DNA of 64,000 nt from Bacteroidia bacterium (GCA_030427735.1 JAUIBP010000005.1:62001-126000); one strand, 5' to 3'. Numbered from the stretch's first letter, positions 1-8,598 are shown. A program made the numbers and translations. The notes: generated from the letters alone by a model not told the origin.

Positions 1-1442
1 CCAAAAGAGAAGTTAGACACAGACTCTGCAGACGACTTTTTAGGGTGTTTAAATCTCGTATTCTTGCCTTGATACTGTAAATTATAATCGGTCTTGGGCA
101 AAGCAATTACAGCCTCGCTATTTTCTAAAACAATACTTAAATTCTGAAACGTATCTGCAATATTCTTAATTTGAAGATCGCCAAGGCTTCCGTTTATAAT
201 TGCATTGTCTGTTAATTGCCCTACTCCAATATTTGAAGAATTTGCATTTAACACCAACCGTTTAGCGGTTTGCAATTCTGCATGCTCTACAAAGTTTAAT
301 GCCAAATTCCCCTGATTCCAATTTATAATGTTTACAGGTGCATAAGACACATTGATGGAAGTCTGGCTTCCATCAATGGTATTTGCTGTTAATTTGGTAT
401 GCGACATATCGGCTTTAACATTTTCTATTACAGAGACAAACTGTAGTTCACCATATTTTACATTCACCTTTAAATTCGCTTTTTTTGGCATATGTATTAT
501 TAAAGTTTTCTTTACACTTGCTGGTATAGCCGATCTATTTCTTAAAACTTCTCGTCGTTTAGTCTGGGCATGCTCACGAGCTTCTCTATGGTGTTCTCTG
601 GCTGCTCGCTCTGCCTCTCTAACTTCCCTTTCGGCTTCTCTAGCCTCCATCTGGCGTTCAAACGATTCTCCCCAAGCTTCCATTTCTCGCTCATAATCGG
701 CTCCAAATTGCTCTTCAAACTGTTTTCCCCATTCTTCCATTTGCTTGCCATATTCTTTGCCGAATTTTTCGCCCCAAGCTTCCATTTGTTTTTCGTAGTC
801 TTCAAAACCAGAGGCTTCAAAAGCTTTTGCCCAAGCTTTCATTTTTTCCTGAAATTCCTTTCCATATCTTTTCTGATAGGTTTTACTCCATGTTTCCAAA
901 TATGCTTCACCTTCTTTTTTATACGCTTCGTAATCAAAATCTACTTGATCAATGCCTTTTGGCAATTCTGGAAGTTTCGGCATTTTAGGCATTTTTGGTA
1001 ACTCAGGCATTGGCACCATAGCTATATTTGGAATTGGCGGCATCGGTGGAATTGGTGCTAACTCTATTTCCAAATCTTTTAGAGCATCTACAGAGGCTAT
1101 ATCAAAAAACATGTCGCTTTCAAAAGCACCTGTCGCACCGCTAGAGGTTATGGTAACATAATCTTCAGATCCGCTTACATCTACACGCCATTGCTCTAAT
1201 GCTTTTTGCAAATCGTCTTTACTAAGTTTGTCGCTCTCTATAAATGCTTCAACTTCAATAATATCTTTATTCCACGTATCTATTTTTACGGTGGTATAAT
1301 CTGATTTTAAATTGATTGTTGCTGTCTTATCAACTTTTAATGATTGAGAAGCTTTGGTTAATTTTTGCTGCGCTTGTAACGATACCGACATGCAACATAG
1401 CATAAGCACGTTAAAAAGCGATAATATTGATAACTGTTTCAT
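1..1442 (-). CDS. Secreted repeat protein of the ECF-sigma operon, C-terminus cut by window edge
   Basis: At least 480 residues are readable from the ATG at 1440-1442 and the frame is still open at base 1. A signal peptide covers about residues 1-25, ending SLQAQ. After a small globular part comes a Met/Pro-rich linker (about residues 128-160) built of short PxPxMPK-like steps. It is followed by four to five Trp/Glu/Lys-rich amphipathic units of 15 or 19 residues (about 172-262; cores such as MEAWGEKF and MEEWGKQF) and an Arg/Glu/Ala-rich charged helix (about 262-300). The rest is beta-rich, with a KYGELQF-type pattern resembling DUF4097 adhesin-like repeats. The gene lies 15 bp downstream of the anti-sigma-like gene, so it is probably the last known member of the sigma operon and an exported envelope-stress product. 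The function is unknown. Confidence 0.8.
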   Translation of the reverse strand, partial: MKQLSILSLFNVLMLCCMSVSLQAQQKLTKASQSLKVDKTATINLKSDYTTVKIDTWNKDIIEVEAFIESDKLSKDDLQKALEQWRVDVSGSEDYVTITSSGATGAFESDMFFDIASVDALKDLEIELAPIPPMPPIPNIAMVPMPELPKMPKMPKLPELPKGIDQVDFDYEAYKKEGEAYLETWSKTYQKRYGKEFQEKMKAWAKAFEASGFEDYEKQMEAWGEKFGKEYGKQMEEWGKQFEEQFGADYEREMEAWGESFERQMEAREAEREVREAERAAREHHREAREHAQTKRREVLRNRSAIPASVKKTLIIHMPKKANLKVNVKYGELQFVSVIENVKADMSHTKLTANTIDGSQTSINVSYAPVNIINWNQGNLALNFVEHAELQTAKRLVLNANSSNIGVGQLTDNAIINGSLGDLQIKNIADTFQNLSIVLENSEAVIALPKTDYNLQYQGKNTRFKHPKKSSAESVSNFSF

Positions 1443-1457
1443 TGTTTTGATTGTTTT

Positions 1458-2051
1458 TTAAATGGATTGATGTGTTTCGTCTACTTCCGAACTTAAATCT
1501 TTAAGCTGATCGCGCAAACGGTACAAAAGGTTTAATCGCATTTTTAAATTATCGATAAGCGCATTAACGGTTAATTCGCTTGGTCCAGATGTTGTTAGTT
1601 CTATAGATAATTGCTTGTACTCGTTGGCTAAAACCTCTAAACGTTCTATATACCCATCTATTAACTCTTTATTTTCTGGGGTTAGCTCTAACTTAGATAA
1701 TTCGTTATGGATACTGGCTAAATAATAATCTTCTACTTTTTTAAAATCTGGAGATAAGTCTCCTAACGACTTTGTTTTCACCTCGGCAGAAGAGTCTTGC
1801 TCTACAACCGCAGGAGTGTTATCATCTGGCATAGCATCCGATGTAAAATACTTATAACCACCAAAACTTACGGCTACAAACACCACCATACTTGCCGCTA
1901 TATACAGCCAATGCATTTTAGATGTTTTTCGCTGTTCTGGCAAAGCTTCATTCAATTTGTCTAAAAAACGGGATTCGTGCCCATGCGACATGGTGTCTTG
2001 AATATCTTGCTCTTGCTCGTTTTTAAATAAGTCTCTAATATCTTGTGCCAT
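1458..2051 (-). CDS. Membrane anti-sigma-factor-like protein
   Basis: A 197-residue protein with a cytoplasmic N-terminal segment of about 46 residues, one membrane helix (about 47-68, HWLYIAASMVVFVAVSFGG) and a charged periplasmic C-terminal part predicted to be helical or coiled coil (about 95-190). It overlaps the 3' end of the sigma-factor gene by 17 bp, the usual arrangement of an ECF sigma factor and its regulator. No zinc-binding ZAS motif is visible (no HxxxCxxC), so the assignment as anti-sigma factor rests on topology and gene order only. It probably holds the sigma factor at the inner membrane until an envelope signal arrives. Confidence 0.7.
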   Translation of the reverse strand: MAQDIRDLFKNEQEQDIQDTMSHGHESRFLDKLNEALPEQRKTSKMHWLYIAASMVVFVAVSFGGYKYFTSDAMPDDNTPAVVEQDSSAEVKTKSLGDLSPDFKKVEDYYLASIHNELSKLELTPENKELIDGYIERLEVLANEYKQLSIELTTSGPSELTVNALIDNLKMRLNLLYRLRDQLKDLSSEVDETHQSI

Positions 2052-2589
2052 AGCGTTTAGATTTTAATTGTTCTTGCAATTTTACTTTCCCTCTCGATAA
2101 TTGTGTTCGCGACGCCACTTCTGAAATATTTAAAATTTCGGAAATTTCTTGATGGTCGTAACCTTCTATTAAAAAAAGCATGACCACATACTTGTATTTA
2201 TCTGGCAAATTTTCGATAGCTAATTTCACCTCTTTCAGCGAAATGTTATCGTCTACTTCCCAAGTGTTGGAATCGTGATCTACCACTTCTAGGTGCACCT
2301 CATCTAAAAGTTCTAATTCTTGTTTTTTAGATTTTAAAGCGTCAATACACGTGTTTACAACAATACGCTTTAACCAAGCTCCAAAAGTAACTTCGGCTTT
2401 ATATTGATGCAGTTTAGTAAACGCTTTTATAAAAGCGTCCTGAACCAAATCTTCGGCTTCGGCGGTATTCGAAATAAATCGTCTCGCAACAATATACATG
2501 CCTTGGCAGTACTGGTTGTATAACTGCATTTGTGCTTTTCGATTATTCTGTTTACACGCTTCTACTACATCTATAGAAAACGAACTCAC
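2035..2589 (-). CDS. ECF-type RNA polymerase sigma factor
   Basis: A 184-residue sigma-70 family protein of the extracytoplasmic-function group. Region 2 (about residues 12-85) contains the core-binding and -10 recognition helices, with AEDLVQDAFIKAF and FGAWLKRIVVNTCID. Region 4 (about 120-172) contains the helix-turn-helix, with the sequence EISEILNISEVASRTQLSRGK. The linker carries the acidic LELLDEVHLEVVDHDSNTWE. Length and order are normal for the family. It begins the operon that continues into the membrane regulator and the repeat protein, and is divergent from the DUF2911 gene across a 168-bp gap. Autoregulation is likely from family behaviour, but I could not identify its own promoter motif. 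Confidence 0.93.
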   Translation of the reverse strand: MSSFSIDVVEACKQNNRKAQMQLYNQYCQGMYIVARRFISNTAEAEDLVQDAFIKAFTKLHQYKAEVTFGAWLKRIVVNTCIDALKSKKQELELLDEVHLEVVDHDSNTWEVDDNISLKEVKLAIENLPDKYKYVVMLFLIEGYDHQEISEILNISEVASRTQLSRGKVKLQEQLKSKRYGTRY

Positions 2590-2696
2590 TTATTGTATTT
2601 TTATGGTTAGCATACACCTTAAAGACGACAGCTTTTAGCTAGCGTTGCAAAAAGATAAAAAAAAATTAATTTTTTTATACCCAAACAAATTATTTA

Positions 2697-2704
2697 TACG
2701 TTTG
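2697..2704 (+). promoter_or_regulatory. Bacteroidetes-type -7 promoter element
   Basis: TACGTTTG matches the Bacteroidetes sigma-ABfr -7 consensus TANNTTTG and sits 53 bp upstream of the DUF2911 start. The -33 TTTG partner is not clear; the upstream sequence is a T-rich run. Confidence 0.5.
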
Positions 2705-2757
2705 CACTTAAAATGGAAGTCTTTTAAAGTATCTTTATTTCTATAAAAACAGCAGCT

Positions 2758-3312
2758 ATGAATAAGTTTCTAAAATGGGTAATGCTACTATTATTAATTG
2801 TAGCCGTTGGTATTTTTTGTTATGCCTATTTTGAAAAAGGGGTCTTTTCTAAATCTTTAAGTCCGAATGACACTGTAGAGTTTAAATTAAACGATTTAAA
2901 ATTAGAAGTATTTTATAACCGACCTTCTAAACGCGACCGTTTAATTTTTGGCGGATTGGTGCCTTACAACCAAGTATGGAGAACAGGTGCCAACGAAGCA
3001 ACAACCTTCGAAACCAATAAAACCCTAAAAATAGGTAACGACTCTTTACCTAAAGGAAAATATACACTTTGGACAGTGCCTAACGACACCTTATGGCACG
3101 TGATGTTTAACAGCAAACAATACCCTTGGGGAGTAGACGAAACCATGAGCCCTATGCGCGACCCTAGTTTCGATGTCTTAAATCTTGAAGTTCCTGTAGA
3201 AAAGCTTAATAATACCGTAGAACAATTTACCATCTCGTTTGATAATTCTACCGACAATTTAGCCTTAACCATGGCTTGGGACGATGTTAAAATAGCTGTA
3301 CCCTTAAAATAA
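2758..3312 (+). CDS. DUF2911 family protein
   Basis: A 184-residue protein with an N-terminal hydrophobic anchor or uncleaved signal (about residues 5-25, WVMLLLLIVAVGIFCYAYF). The DUF2911 domain follows (about 40-184), recognised by VFYNRPSKRDR, the strongly conserved VWRTGANEATTFE, the LPKGKYTLWTVP segment and a terminal LALTMAWDDVKIAVPL strand. The family is common in Bacteroidetes and its biochemical role is not established. It is monocistronic, divergent from the sigma operon. The start is the ATG preceded by AGCAGCT, with no upstream in-frame alternative. Probably located in the periplasm or at the outer face of the inner membrane. Confidence 0.88.
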   Translation: MNKFLKWVMLLLLIVAVGIFCYAYFEKGVFSKSLSPNDTVEFKLNDLKLEVFYNRPSKRDRLIFGGLVPYNQVWRTGANEATTFETNKTLKIGNDSLPKGKYTLWTVPNDTLWHVMFNSKQYPWGVDETMSPMRDPSFDVLNLEVPVEKLNNTVEQFTISFDNSTDNLALTMAWDDVKIAVPLK

Positions 3313-3427
3313 GTATTTATAAAACCATACACACATCGTTACTCGTATTGTTTTGTTTTTTCTATACTTAATCAAGATAATTTTTAACATTTTAATAGCC
3401 TAAAAATTTCTTTTCTTTAAAAAAGAA

Positions 3428-3435
3428 TACATTTG
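3428..3435 (+). promoter_or_regulatory. Bacteroidetes-type -7 promoter element
   Basis: TACATTTG matches TANNTTTG and ends 19 bp before the start of the GT2 gene, giving a short 5' leader for the three-gene glycosyltransferase operon. The -33 partner is weak (T-rich, with TTTC). Confidence 0.55.
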
Positions 3436-3454
3436 TACTTTCTAAGGAAAATCT

Positions 3455-4168
3455 ATGAGTTATCAATTTACTATAATTGTACCTGTTTATAATGAAGAAG
3501 ACAATTTACTTCGGGTAGAAACAGAACTTTTGGCCTACACGAAAATCGCCACTAAACCCACTAAAATTCTTTTAGTAAACGATGGGTCTTCAGATAACAG
3601 CCAAGAACTCATTGAAGCGATATGTAACAGAAACCCTGAATTTAGCTACATCACTTTTAAAGAAAACAGAGGGCTAAGTGCTGCCATTAAAGCAGGTTTC
3701 GATTTTGTAGACACGCCACTTTTGGGTTATATAGATTCCGACTTGCAAACGGCACCTTCCGATTTTAATTTACTGCTAGAACACATAAACGATTACGATT
3801 TGGTAACAGGTGTTCGTGCCAACCGCAAAGACTCGTTTGTAAAAAATATGTCGTCTAAAATAGCCAATGGCATTCGCCGTAGTTTTACCCACGACGGCAT
3901 GGACGATACGGGTTGTCCTTTAAAAGTAATAAAAACCGATTACGCCAAACGCATCCCGATGTTTAGAGGATTACATCGCTTTTTACCTGCCATGATTTTA
4001 TTGCAAAATGGCAAAATTATTCAAATTCCTGTACAACACTTCCCACGTATAGCAGGTCAAGCTAAATTTGGACTTTGGAACAGACTTTTAGGCCCTTTAG
4101 TAGACTGCTATGCTTATATGTGGATGAAAAAGAAGTATATTAACTACGAAATTAGCAAACGTGGTTAA
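3455..4168 (+). CDS. Family 2 glycosyltransferase (polyprenyl-phosphate-sugar synthase-like)
   Basis: A 237-residue GT-A fold enzyme. The nucleotide-sugar binding N-terminus reads FTIIVPVYNEEDNL and LLVNDGSSDNS, and the metal-binding DSD is at residues 94-96 (GYIDSDLQTAPSDF). The layout is like dolichol-phosphate-mannose synthase or ArnC-like enzymes that load a sugar onto a polyprenyl phosphate, but it lacks their C-terminal membrane helices and is therefore probably peripheral. Its stop codon overlaps the next ATG (TAATG), so it is translationally coupled to the LAB_N protein, and an ArnT-like transferase follows. The sugar and acceptor cannot be read from sequence. Confidence 0.88.
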   Translation: MSYQFTIIVPVYNEEDNLLRVETELLAYTKIATKPTKILLVNDGSSDNSQELIEAICNRNPEFSYITFKENRGLSAAIKAGFDFVDTPLLGYIDSDLQTAPSDFNLLLEHINDYDLVTGVRANRKDSFVKNMSSKIANGIRRSFTHDGMDDTGCPLKVIKTDYAKRIPMFRGLHRFLPAMILLQNGKIIQIPVQHFPRIAGQAKFGLWNRLLGPLVDCYAYMWMKKKYINYEISKRG

Positions 4169-4791
4169 TGAGTAATTGGATAATATACAGTATAGGGTTT
4201 GTTGCTCAAATCTTATTTTCGTCACGATTAATTATACAATGGATTACCTCCGAAAAACAAGGCAAGGTAATAACACCTACATTGTTTTGGTCGTTGAGTT
4301 TATTCGCTTCATTTTTATTATTCATATATGGCTATTTACGCGAAGATTTTGCCATTATGTTGGGGCAAGGTTTAACTTATTTTATTTACATCCGTAATTT
4401 ACAATTACAAAACCAATGGCAACGTTTTCCCAAACTTATTCGCTGGTTTTTACTTGTTGTTCCGGTTTTAATTGTAATCTATTATTACAACAATAACCGA
4501 ATAGATATTGAGCTTTTATTTAAAAATGAAGATATTCCGTTATGGTTATTAATTTTAGGAATAATATCGCAAATTGTATTTACCTTGCGATTTGTATACC
4601 AATGGATTTATTCTGAAAAGAAAAAAGAATCGACTTTGCCTTTCGGTTTTTGGGCACTGAGTTTAGTAGGATCGTTGTTAATTTTAACCTACGCCACTTT
4701 ACGAAAAGATCCGGTACTATTTATTGGTCATATTTTAGGGGCTGTTATTTATAGTAGAAATTTATTTTTGATAAAAAAGAACCATGATTAA
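4168..4791 (+). CDS. Duplicated LAB_N (lipid-A-disaccharide synthase N-terminal domain) membrane protein
   Basis: A 207-residue integral membrane protein made of two homologous halves (about residues 3-80 and 122-205). Each half follows the pattern QIxFxxRxxxQWxxSEK, then a Pro, FWxLSL, YxxLRxD, a Gly and IYxRNLxL. Each half is predicted to span the membrane about three times, with another hydrophobic stretch between them (about 91-107). LAB_N is named from some LpxB N-termini, but this protein has no LpxB catalytic part. It overlaps the GT2 gene by 1 bp and the ArnT-like gene by 8 bp. By position it resembles ArnE/ArnF in Arn operons, so a carrier-lipid flippase or partner role is a reasonable inference, not a demonstrated one. 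Confidence 0.85.
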   Translation: MSNWIIYSIGFVAQILFSSRLIIQWITSEKQGKVITPTLFWSLSLFASFLLFIYGYLREDFAIMLGQGLTYFIYIRNLQLQNQWQRFPKLIRWFLLVVPVLIVIYYYNNNRIDIELLFKNEDIPLWLLILGIISQIVFTLRFVYQWIYSEKKKESTLPFGFWALSLVGSLLILTYATLRKDPVLFIGHILGAVIYSRNLFLIKKNHD

Positions 4792-6415
4792 AGTCTTAGA
4801 AAAACATCCAGTAATTGCCATTTGCATTTTTACAGCTGTAATGCTTTTGCCAAATTTAGATGCCATGCAAGTTACCATCATGGAAGCTCGAAACTTTATA
4901 ACTGCCCGCGAAATGTTAACCGACGGTAATTGGCTACTAACCACCATGAATGGCGAAGCGAGATACCAAAAACCGCCTTTACCAACGTGGCTTTCTGCCT
5001 TATCGGCCAGTATTTTTGGCATTAATAGCTTATTCCCCTTACGACTCCCAACTGTGTTCTTGATTATGATTATTGGCATATTTACCTACAGACTGTCGTT
5101 TAAATTATTAAACAACAATCTACACAGTTTAGTAAATGCCTGTATTGTTATTACCTCGTTTTACGTTATTGGCATAACCATTGAAGCGCCTTGGGACATT
5201 TATGCCCATGGTTTTATGCTTGTAGCCATTTACCACTTGTTTTTACTATTCGACAAAAAAACAAACTATTGGAAACATACACTTATTGCTGGTGTATGTT
5301 TAGGATTATCGTTTTTAAGCAAAGGGCCAGTATCGCTTTACGCCTTATTCCTGCCATTTTTATTAGCGTATGCATTCACTTATAAATTCAAAAAAATACG
5401 ACCTAAAACCTTTTCTATTTTTAGTATTTTAATTCTAATGCTCATCATTGGGGGTTGGTGGTTTATTTATGTGCGTTTACAAGACCCTGCAACCTTTGCC
5501 CACATTACAGAAAAAGAAACCAGTAACTGGGGAAGTTATAATGTTAGGCCGTTTTACTACTATTGGAGCTTTTTTACCCAAAGTGGTATTTGGACTATCC
5601 CTGCATTTGTAAGTTTACTTTTCCCGTATTTAAAATCGCGTGTTAGACATTTAAAAGCGTATCGTTTCAGTTTTTATTGGACAATTATCGCGGTAGTTTT
5701 ATTATCGATTATTCCAGAAAAAAAATCGCGTTATTTAATGCCTGTTTTAATTCCGTTAGCCATGAATACCGGGTTTTATATCGATTACTTAATTCAGCGT
5801 TTTAAAACCTTAAACCTTAAAAAGGAAACTATTCCTGTATATTTTAATTTTGGCTTACTAAGTGCTATAGCAGTGGCATTTCCTGTTGTGAGCTACTTGG
5901 CGCTTCAAAATAAATTAAACGGACATTGGGGAGCTTACATACTAGCTTCGGTTGTATTAGTTAGTATTGGTGGATTTATGATTTACAATTTAAAGCAAAA
6001 AAACATTAAAAATGTATTCTTTTTAACGGTGCTGTTTTTTGGTGCTTTAGTCGCTTTTGGCCTGCCTTTATACAAAACCACTATTCCTTCGCATTACCAC
6101 GATATTTCCGAATTAAAACTTCAAAATGAAAAAGCAGGCATAACACTTTATGGCTTTAATTATGTGTCGCCAGAAATGATTTGGTTATACGGCGATAAAA
6201 TTCCAGATCTATCGCAAACGGAACCTATGGTTTTTCCTGAAGCGCAAACGTTTGGTTTATTAACAAATGAATTAAACGACACCGAGCTAAAAACCATAAA
6301 AACCTATTACGATATGGAATTTGTTCGCACATTCGACATTAATAATACCGATGCTTCGGCCAAAAAGAAAAACTCACGTTTGGTAAATTACTATTACCTT
6401 TTAACTAAGAAGTAA
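4784..6415 (+). CDS. ArnT-like membrane glycosyltransferase (GT-C fold, GT39/GT83 type)
   Basis: A 543-residue protein with roughly 12 membrane helices. The N-terminal periplasmic loop has the acidic MEARNFITAREM region, followed by GEARYQKPPLPTWL, which corresponds to the RYxKPP motif of ArnT and PMT-like transferases that take sugars from polyprenyl phosphates. The C-terminal 110 residues are soluble. It is the last gene of the GT2 / LAB_N / GT-C operon and probably transfers the sugar outside the inner membrane to lipid A, another lipid or a protein. Its 3' end overlaps the convergent PAP2 phosphatase gene by 11 bp. The substrate is unknown. Confidence 0.85.
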   Translation: MIKVLEKHPVIAICIFTAVMLLPNLDAMQVTIMEARNFITAREMLTDGNWLLTTMNGEARYQKPPLPTWLSALSASIFGINSLFPLRLPTVFLIMIIGIFTYRLSFKLLNNNLHSLVNACIVITSFYVIGITIEAPWDIYAHGFMLVAIYHLFLLFDKKTNYWKHTLIAGVCLGLSFLSKGPVSLYALFLPFLLAYAFTYKFKKIRPKTFSIFSILILMLIIGGWWFIYVRLQDPATFAHITEKETSNWGSYNVRPFYYYWSFFTQSGIWTIPAFVSLLFPYLKSRVRHLKAYRFSFYWTIIAVVLLSIIPEKKSRYLMPVLIPLAMNTGFYIDYLIQRFKTLNLKKETIPVYFNFGLLSAIAVAFPVVSYLALQNKLNGHWGAYILASVVLVSIGGFMIYNLKQKNIKNVFFLTVLFFGALVAFGLPLYKTTIPSHYHDISELKLQNEKAGITLYGFNYVSPEMIWLYGDKIPDLSQTEPMVFPEAQTFGLLTNELNDTELKTIKTYYDMEFVRTFDINNTDASAKKKNSRLVNYYYLLTKK

Positions 6416-6977
6416 TTCCGCGGCGTTTTAACACATACAACATAAGCTTGTAAAACATAAACCCTGAAAGTGCCCCGAAGGTAAGTCCGCAAACAATATC
6501 TAACGGATAATGCACACCAACATAAATACGGCTATAGGCTACAATTAAGCTCCACCCCATTAAAACAAAAATTAAATTTTTAAAATATGGGCGCAATAAT
6601 AATCCGCTAAAAATAGCTGCTGCCATAGAGTTAGACGAATGTCCGGAGAAAAAACCATACCGACCACAACGCGCTGCTAAAAATCGCACCTGATCCATAA
6701 TATCTTCTGCGCGACAAGGTCTTGGGCGTTTAATGGTGTGCTTAAACAAATTGGTAATTTGGTCTGTAAACGTAATCATTAATGCAATAATAATTACAGA
6801 AACTATTAGCGTTTGCAAACCAAGCTTTCTGTAAATTAAATATAAAAGAAGCGCGTAAAGCGGCACAAAAGTTAATTCGTGAGTTATACCTCGCCACATC
6901 CAATCCCAAGTAGGAGACCCTAACTGATTTAGAAATAAAAACAGCTCTTTGTCTTGAGCTATAAGTTGATCTAACAT
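6405..6977 (-). CDS. PAP2-family membrane phosphatase
   Basis: A 190-residue integral membrane protein with the three-part phosphatidic acid phosphatase type 2 signature: KHTIKRPRP (KxxxxxxRP), FFSGHSSN (PSGH-like, with FSGH) and SRIYVGVHYPLDI (SRxxxxxHxxxD). Such enzymes hydrolyse lipid phosphates, for example undecaprenyl pyrophosphate or lipid A phosphates. It converges with the ArnT-like gene and overlaps it by 11 bp. It is followed upstream, on the same strand, by the small acidic protein and MATE genes with 6-bp and 4-bp gaps, so the three are probably co-transcribed from the MATE promoter. Confidence 0.92.
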   Translation of the reverse strand: MLDQLIAQDKELFLFLNQLGSPTWDWMWRGITHELTFVPLYALLLYLIYRKLGLQTLIVSVIIIALMITFTDQITNLFKHTIKRPRPCRAEDIMDQVRFLAARCGRYGFFSGHSSNSMAAAIFSGLLLRPYFKNLIFVLMGWSLIVAYSRIYVGVHYPLDIVCGLTFGALSGFMFYKLMLYVLKRRGITS

Positions 6978-6983
6978 AGCTAA

Positions 6984-7214
6984 TTATTCTTCGTCGTAAC
7001 GTGCTACTTCTCTATCGTAAAATTCTGAAGCTTGCTGAATGAGTTTTTCGGCTTCCAACTCTAATTCTCTTTGGTCTTCTTGGTTAAAGTCTTCTAACCA
7101 TTCCACCTCATCGTCTTCTAAATTAATAATGAATCGCGGAAATTCTGTATGAATTACAAAAATAGCGTTTGGTAAATCGGTATTATCGCCTAAAATAAAT
7201 TTTGGAAGTTCCAT
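6984..7214 (-). CDS. Small acidic hypothetical protein
   Basis: A 76-residue protein with about a third of its residues Asp or Glu and no membrane segment or signal. It has an N-terminal beta-like stretch (PKFILGDNTDLPNAIFVIHTEFPRFIINL) and an acidic, helical C-terminal part. It lies between the MATE and PAP2 genes with gaps of only 4 and 6 bp, which supports translation as an operon member. Similar short acidic proteins are annotated as hypothetical in flavobacteria. No function can be assigned. Confidence 0.8.
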   Translation of the reverse strand: MELPKFILGDNTDLPNAIFVIHTEFPRFIINLEDDEVEWLEDFNQEDQRELELEAEKLIQQASEFYDREVARYDEE

Positions 7215-7218
7215 ATGT

Positions 7219-8598
7219 CTAGTTGTCTTTTTGTAAAATTAATCGTTTCGTTAGATAATTGAATCTGATATACAATAAAATTGCTGCCGATGTTAATCCT
7301 GCCAATAGTCCCATCCAAATACCAAAACTGCCATAAGCCGTTTCTTTCCCCAAAAAGTAACTAATAGGAAAGCCAATAACCCAATAAGCAATAAAAGTGA
7401 TTAAGGTTGGTATTTTTACATCCTGCAATCCTCGCAAAGCTCCTAAAACAACAACTTGAATGCTATCGCTAATTTGAAAAACTGCTGCAGCTATCAATAA
7501 ATTTGAAGCAATGCTTACCACTTCAAAATTATCGGCATAATTTTCAGCATCGCTTAAATCGACATAAATTTTAGGTAAATGCGCATGGAAAGCAAAAAAT
7601 AATAAAGCAAAACAAATGGCAAACAAGGTTCCCATTAAAAAAATAGAAACCGCTATACGCCGCAACTCCACATAATTTTTTAAGCCTTTTTGGTTTCCAA
7701 CCCTTATCATAGAAGCAACACTTAAACCTGTAGCCACCATAAAGGTCATAGACGACAAATTAAGCGCAATTTGATTGGCTGCCTGCGGATTTTTCCCCAA
7801 TAAACCACTCAACCAAATTGCCGCAGTAAAAATAGCAACCTCAAAAAGCATTTGCATAGCACTTGGTGTTCCTAAATTTAAAATATGCTGTAGTTTAGAC
7901 TTTTGTAATTTAAAAAACTTTATGTCGGTAACATAATCATGCGATTTGGCTGTTGCTTTTAGCACCCACCAAATAAACCCAACCATAATAAAACGTGAAG
8001 CCAAAGTACCATAAGCCGCCCCTACAATACCATAAGCTGGCATACCAAATTTTCCGAAAATGAAAATATAGTTAAGAACGATATTTACAACATTGCCTAT
8101 AATGGTAGCATACATTGGGTATTTGGTCATAGATAACCCATCGCTGAATTGTTTAAATGCCTGAAAAACCACTAACGGAATTAATGAGAAAGCCACCAAA
8201 TCTAAATACGGAATGGCCAACTCGACAACCTCTACAGGCTGTTTCATTAAGTACATTAAAGGTTTAGCAAAATAAACGATTAAGAATAATGCAACACCTA
8301 TTACTGTACACAAAAACAAACCATGTTTAAAAGCCGATTTTCCAGATTTAAAATCTTGAGCCGCATCGGCTTCGGCTATTAAAGGAGTAATAGCTGTAGA
8401 AAAGCCAATACCTAAAGACATCGCTATAAACATAAAACTGTTGCCTAAAGATACGGCCGCTAATTCGGCTGTCCCCAATTGCCCCACCATAATGTTATCT
8501 ACAAAACTAACAAAGGTGTGCCCTAGCATGCCCAACATAACGGGAGCTGCCAGTTTCCAATTGTATTTAAATTCTTTGGTGTATTGCGATAAAAGCAC
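7219..8598 (-). CDS. MATE family multidrug/cation antiporter
   Basis: A 459-residue protein with twelve predicted membrane helices in two homologous halves, starting with a short cytoplasmic tail and WKLAAPVMLGMLGHTFVSFVDNIMVGQLG, the MATE N-terminal signature. The second half begins near residue 240 with LGTPSAMQMLFEVAIF. The family exports cationic drugs and metabolites in exchange for Na+ or H+. The length is typical for the NorM/DinF branch. It is the first gene of a probable operon with the acidic protein and PAP2, behind a good -7 promoter element at 8619-8626. Confidence 0.93.
   Translation of the reverse strand: MLLSQYTKEFKYNWKLAAPVMLGMLGHTFVSFVDNIMVGQLGTAELAAVSLGNSFMFIAMSLGIGFSTAITPLIAEADAAQDFKSGKSAFKHGLFLCTVIGVALFLIVYFAKPLMYLMKQPVEVVELAIPYLDLVAFSLIPLVVFQAFKQFSDGLSMTKYPMYATIIGNVVNIVLNYIFIFGKFGMPAYGIVGAAYGTLASRFIMVGFIWWVLKATAKSHDYVTDIKFFKLQKSKLQHILNLGTPSAMQMLFEVAIFTAAIWLSGLLGKNPQAANQIALNLSSMTFMVATGLSVASMIRVGNQKGLKNYVELRRIAVSIFLMGTLFAICFALLFFAFHAHLPKIYVDLSDAENYADNFEVVSIASNLLIAAAVFQISDSIQVVVLGALRGLQDVKIPTLITFIAYWVIGFPISYFLGKETAYGSFGIWMGLLAGLTSAAILLYIRFNYLTKRLILQKDN

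Noticed and set aside
352-1161. Overlapping plus-strand open frames over the repeat protein
   Set aside because: They are antisense to the repetitive minus-strand gene; the repeat and codon pattern keep the opposite frames open, and they have no signal, motif or context.
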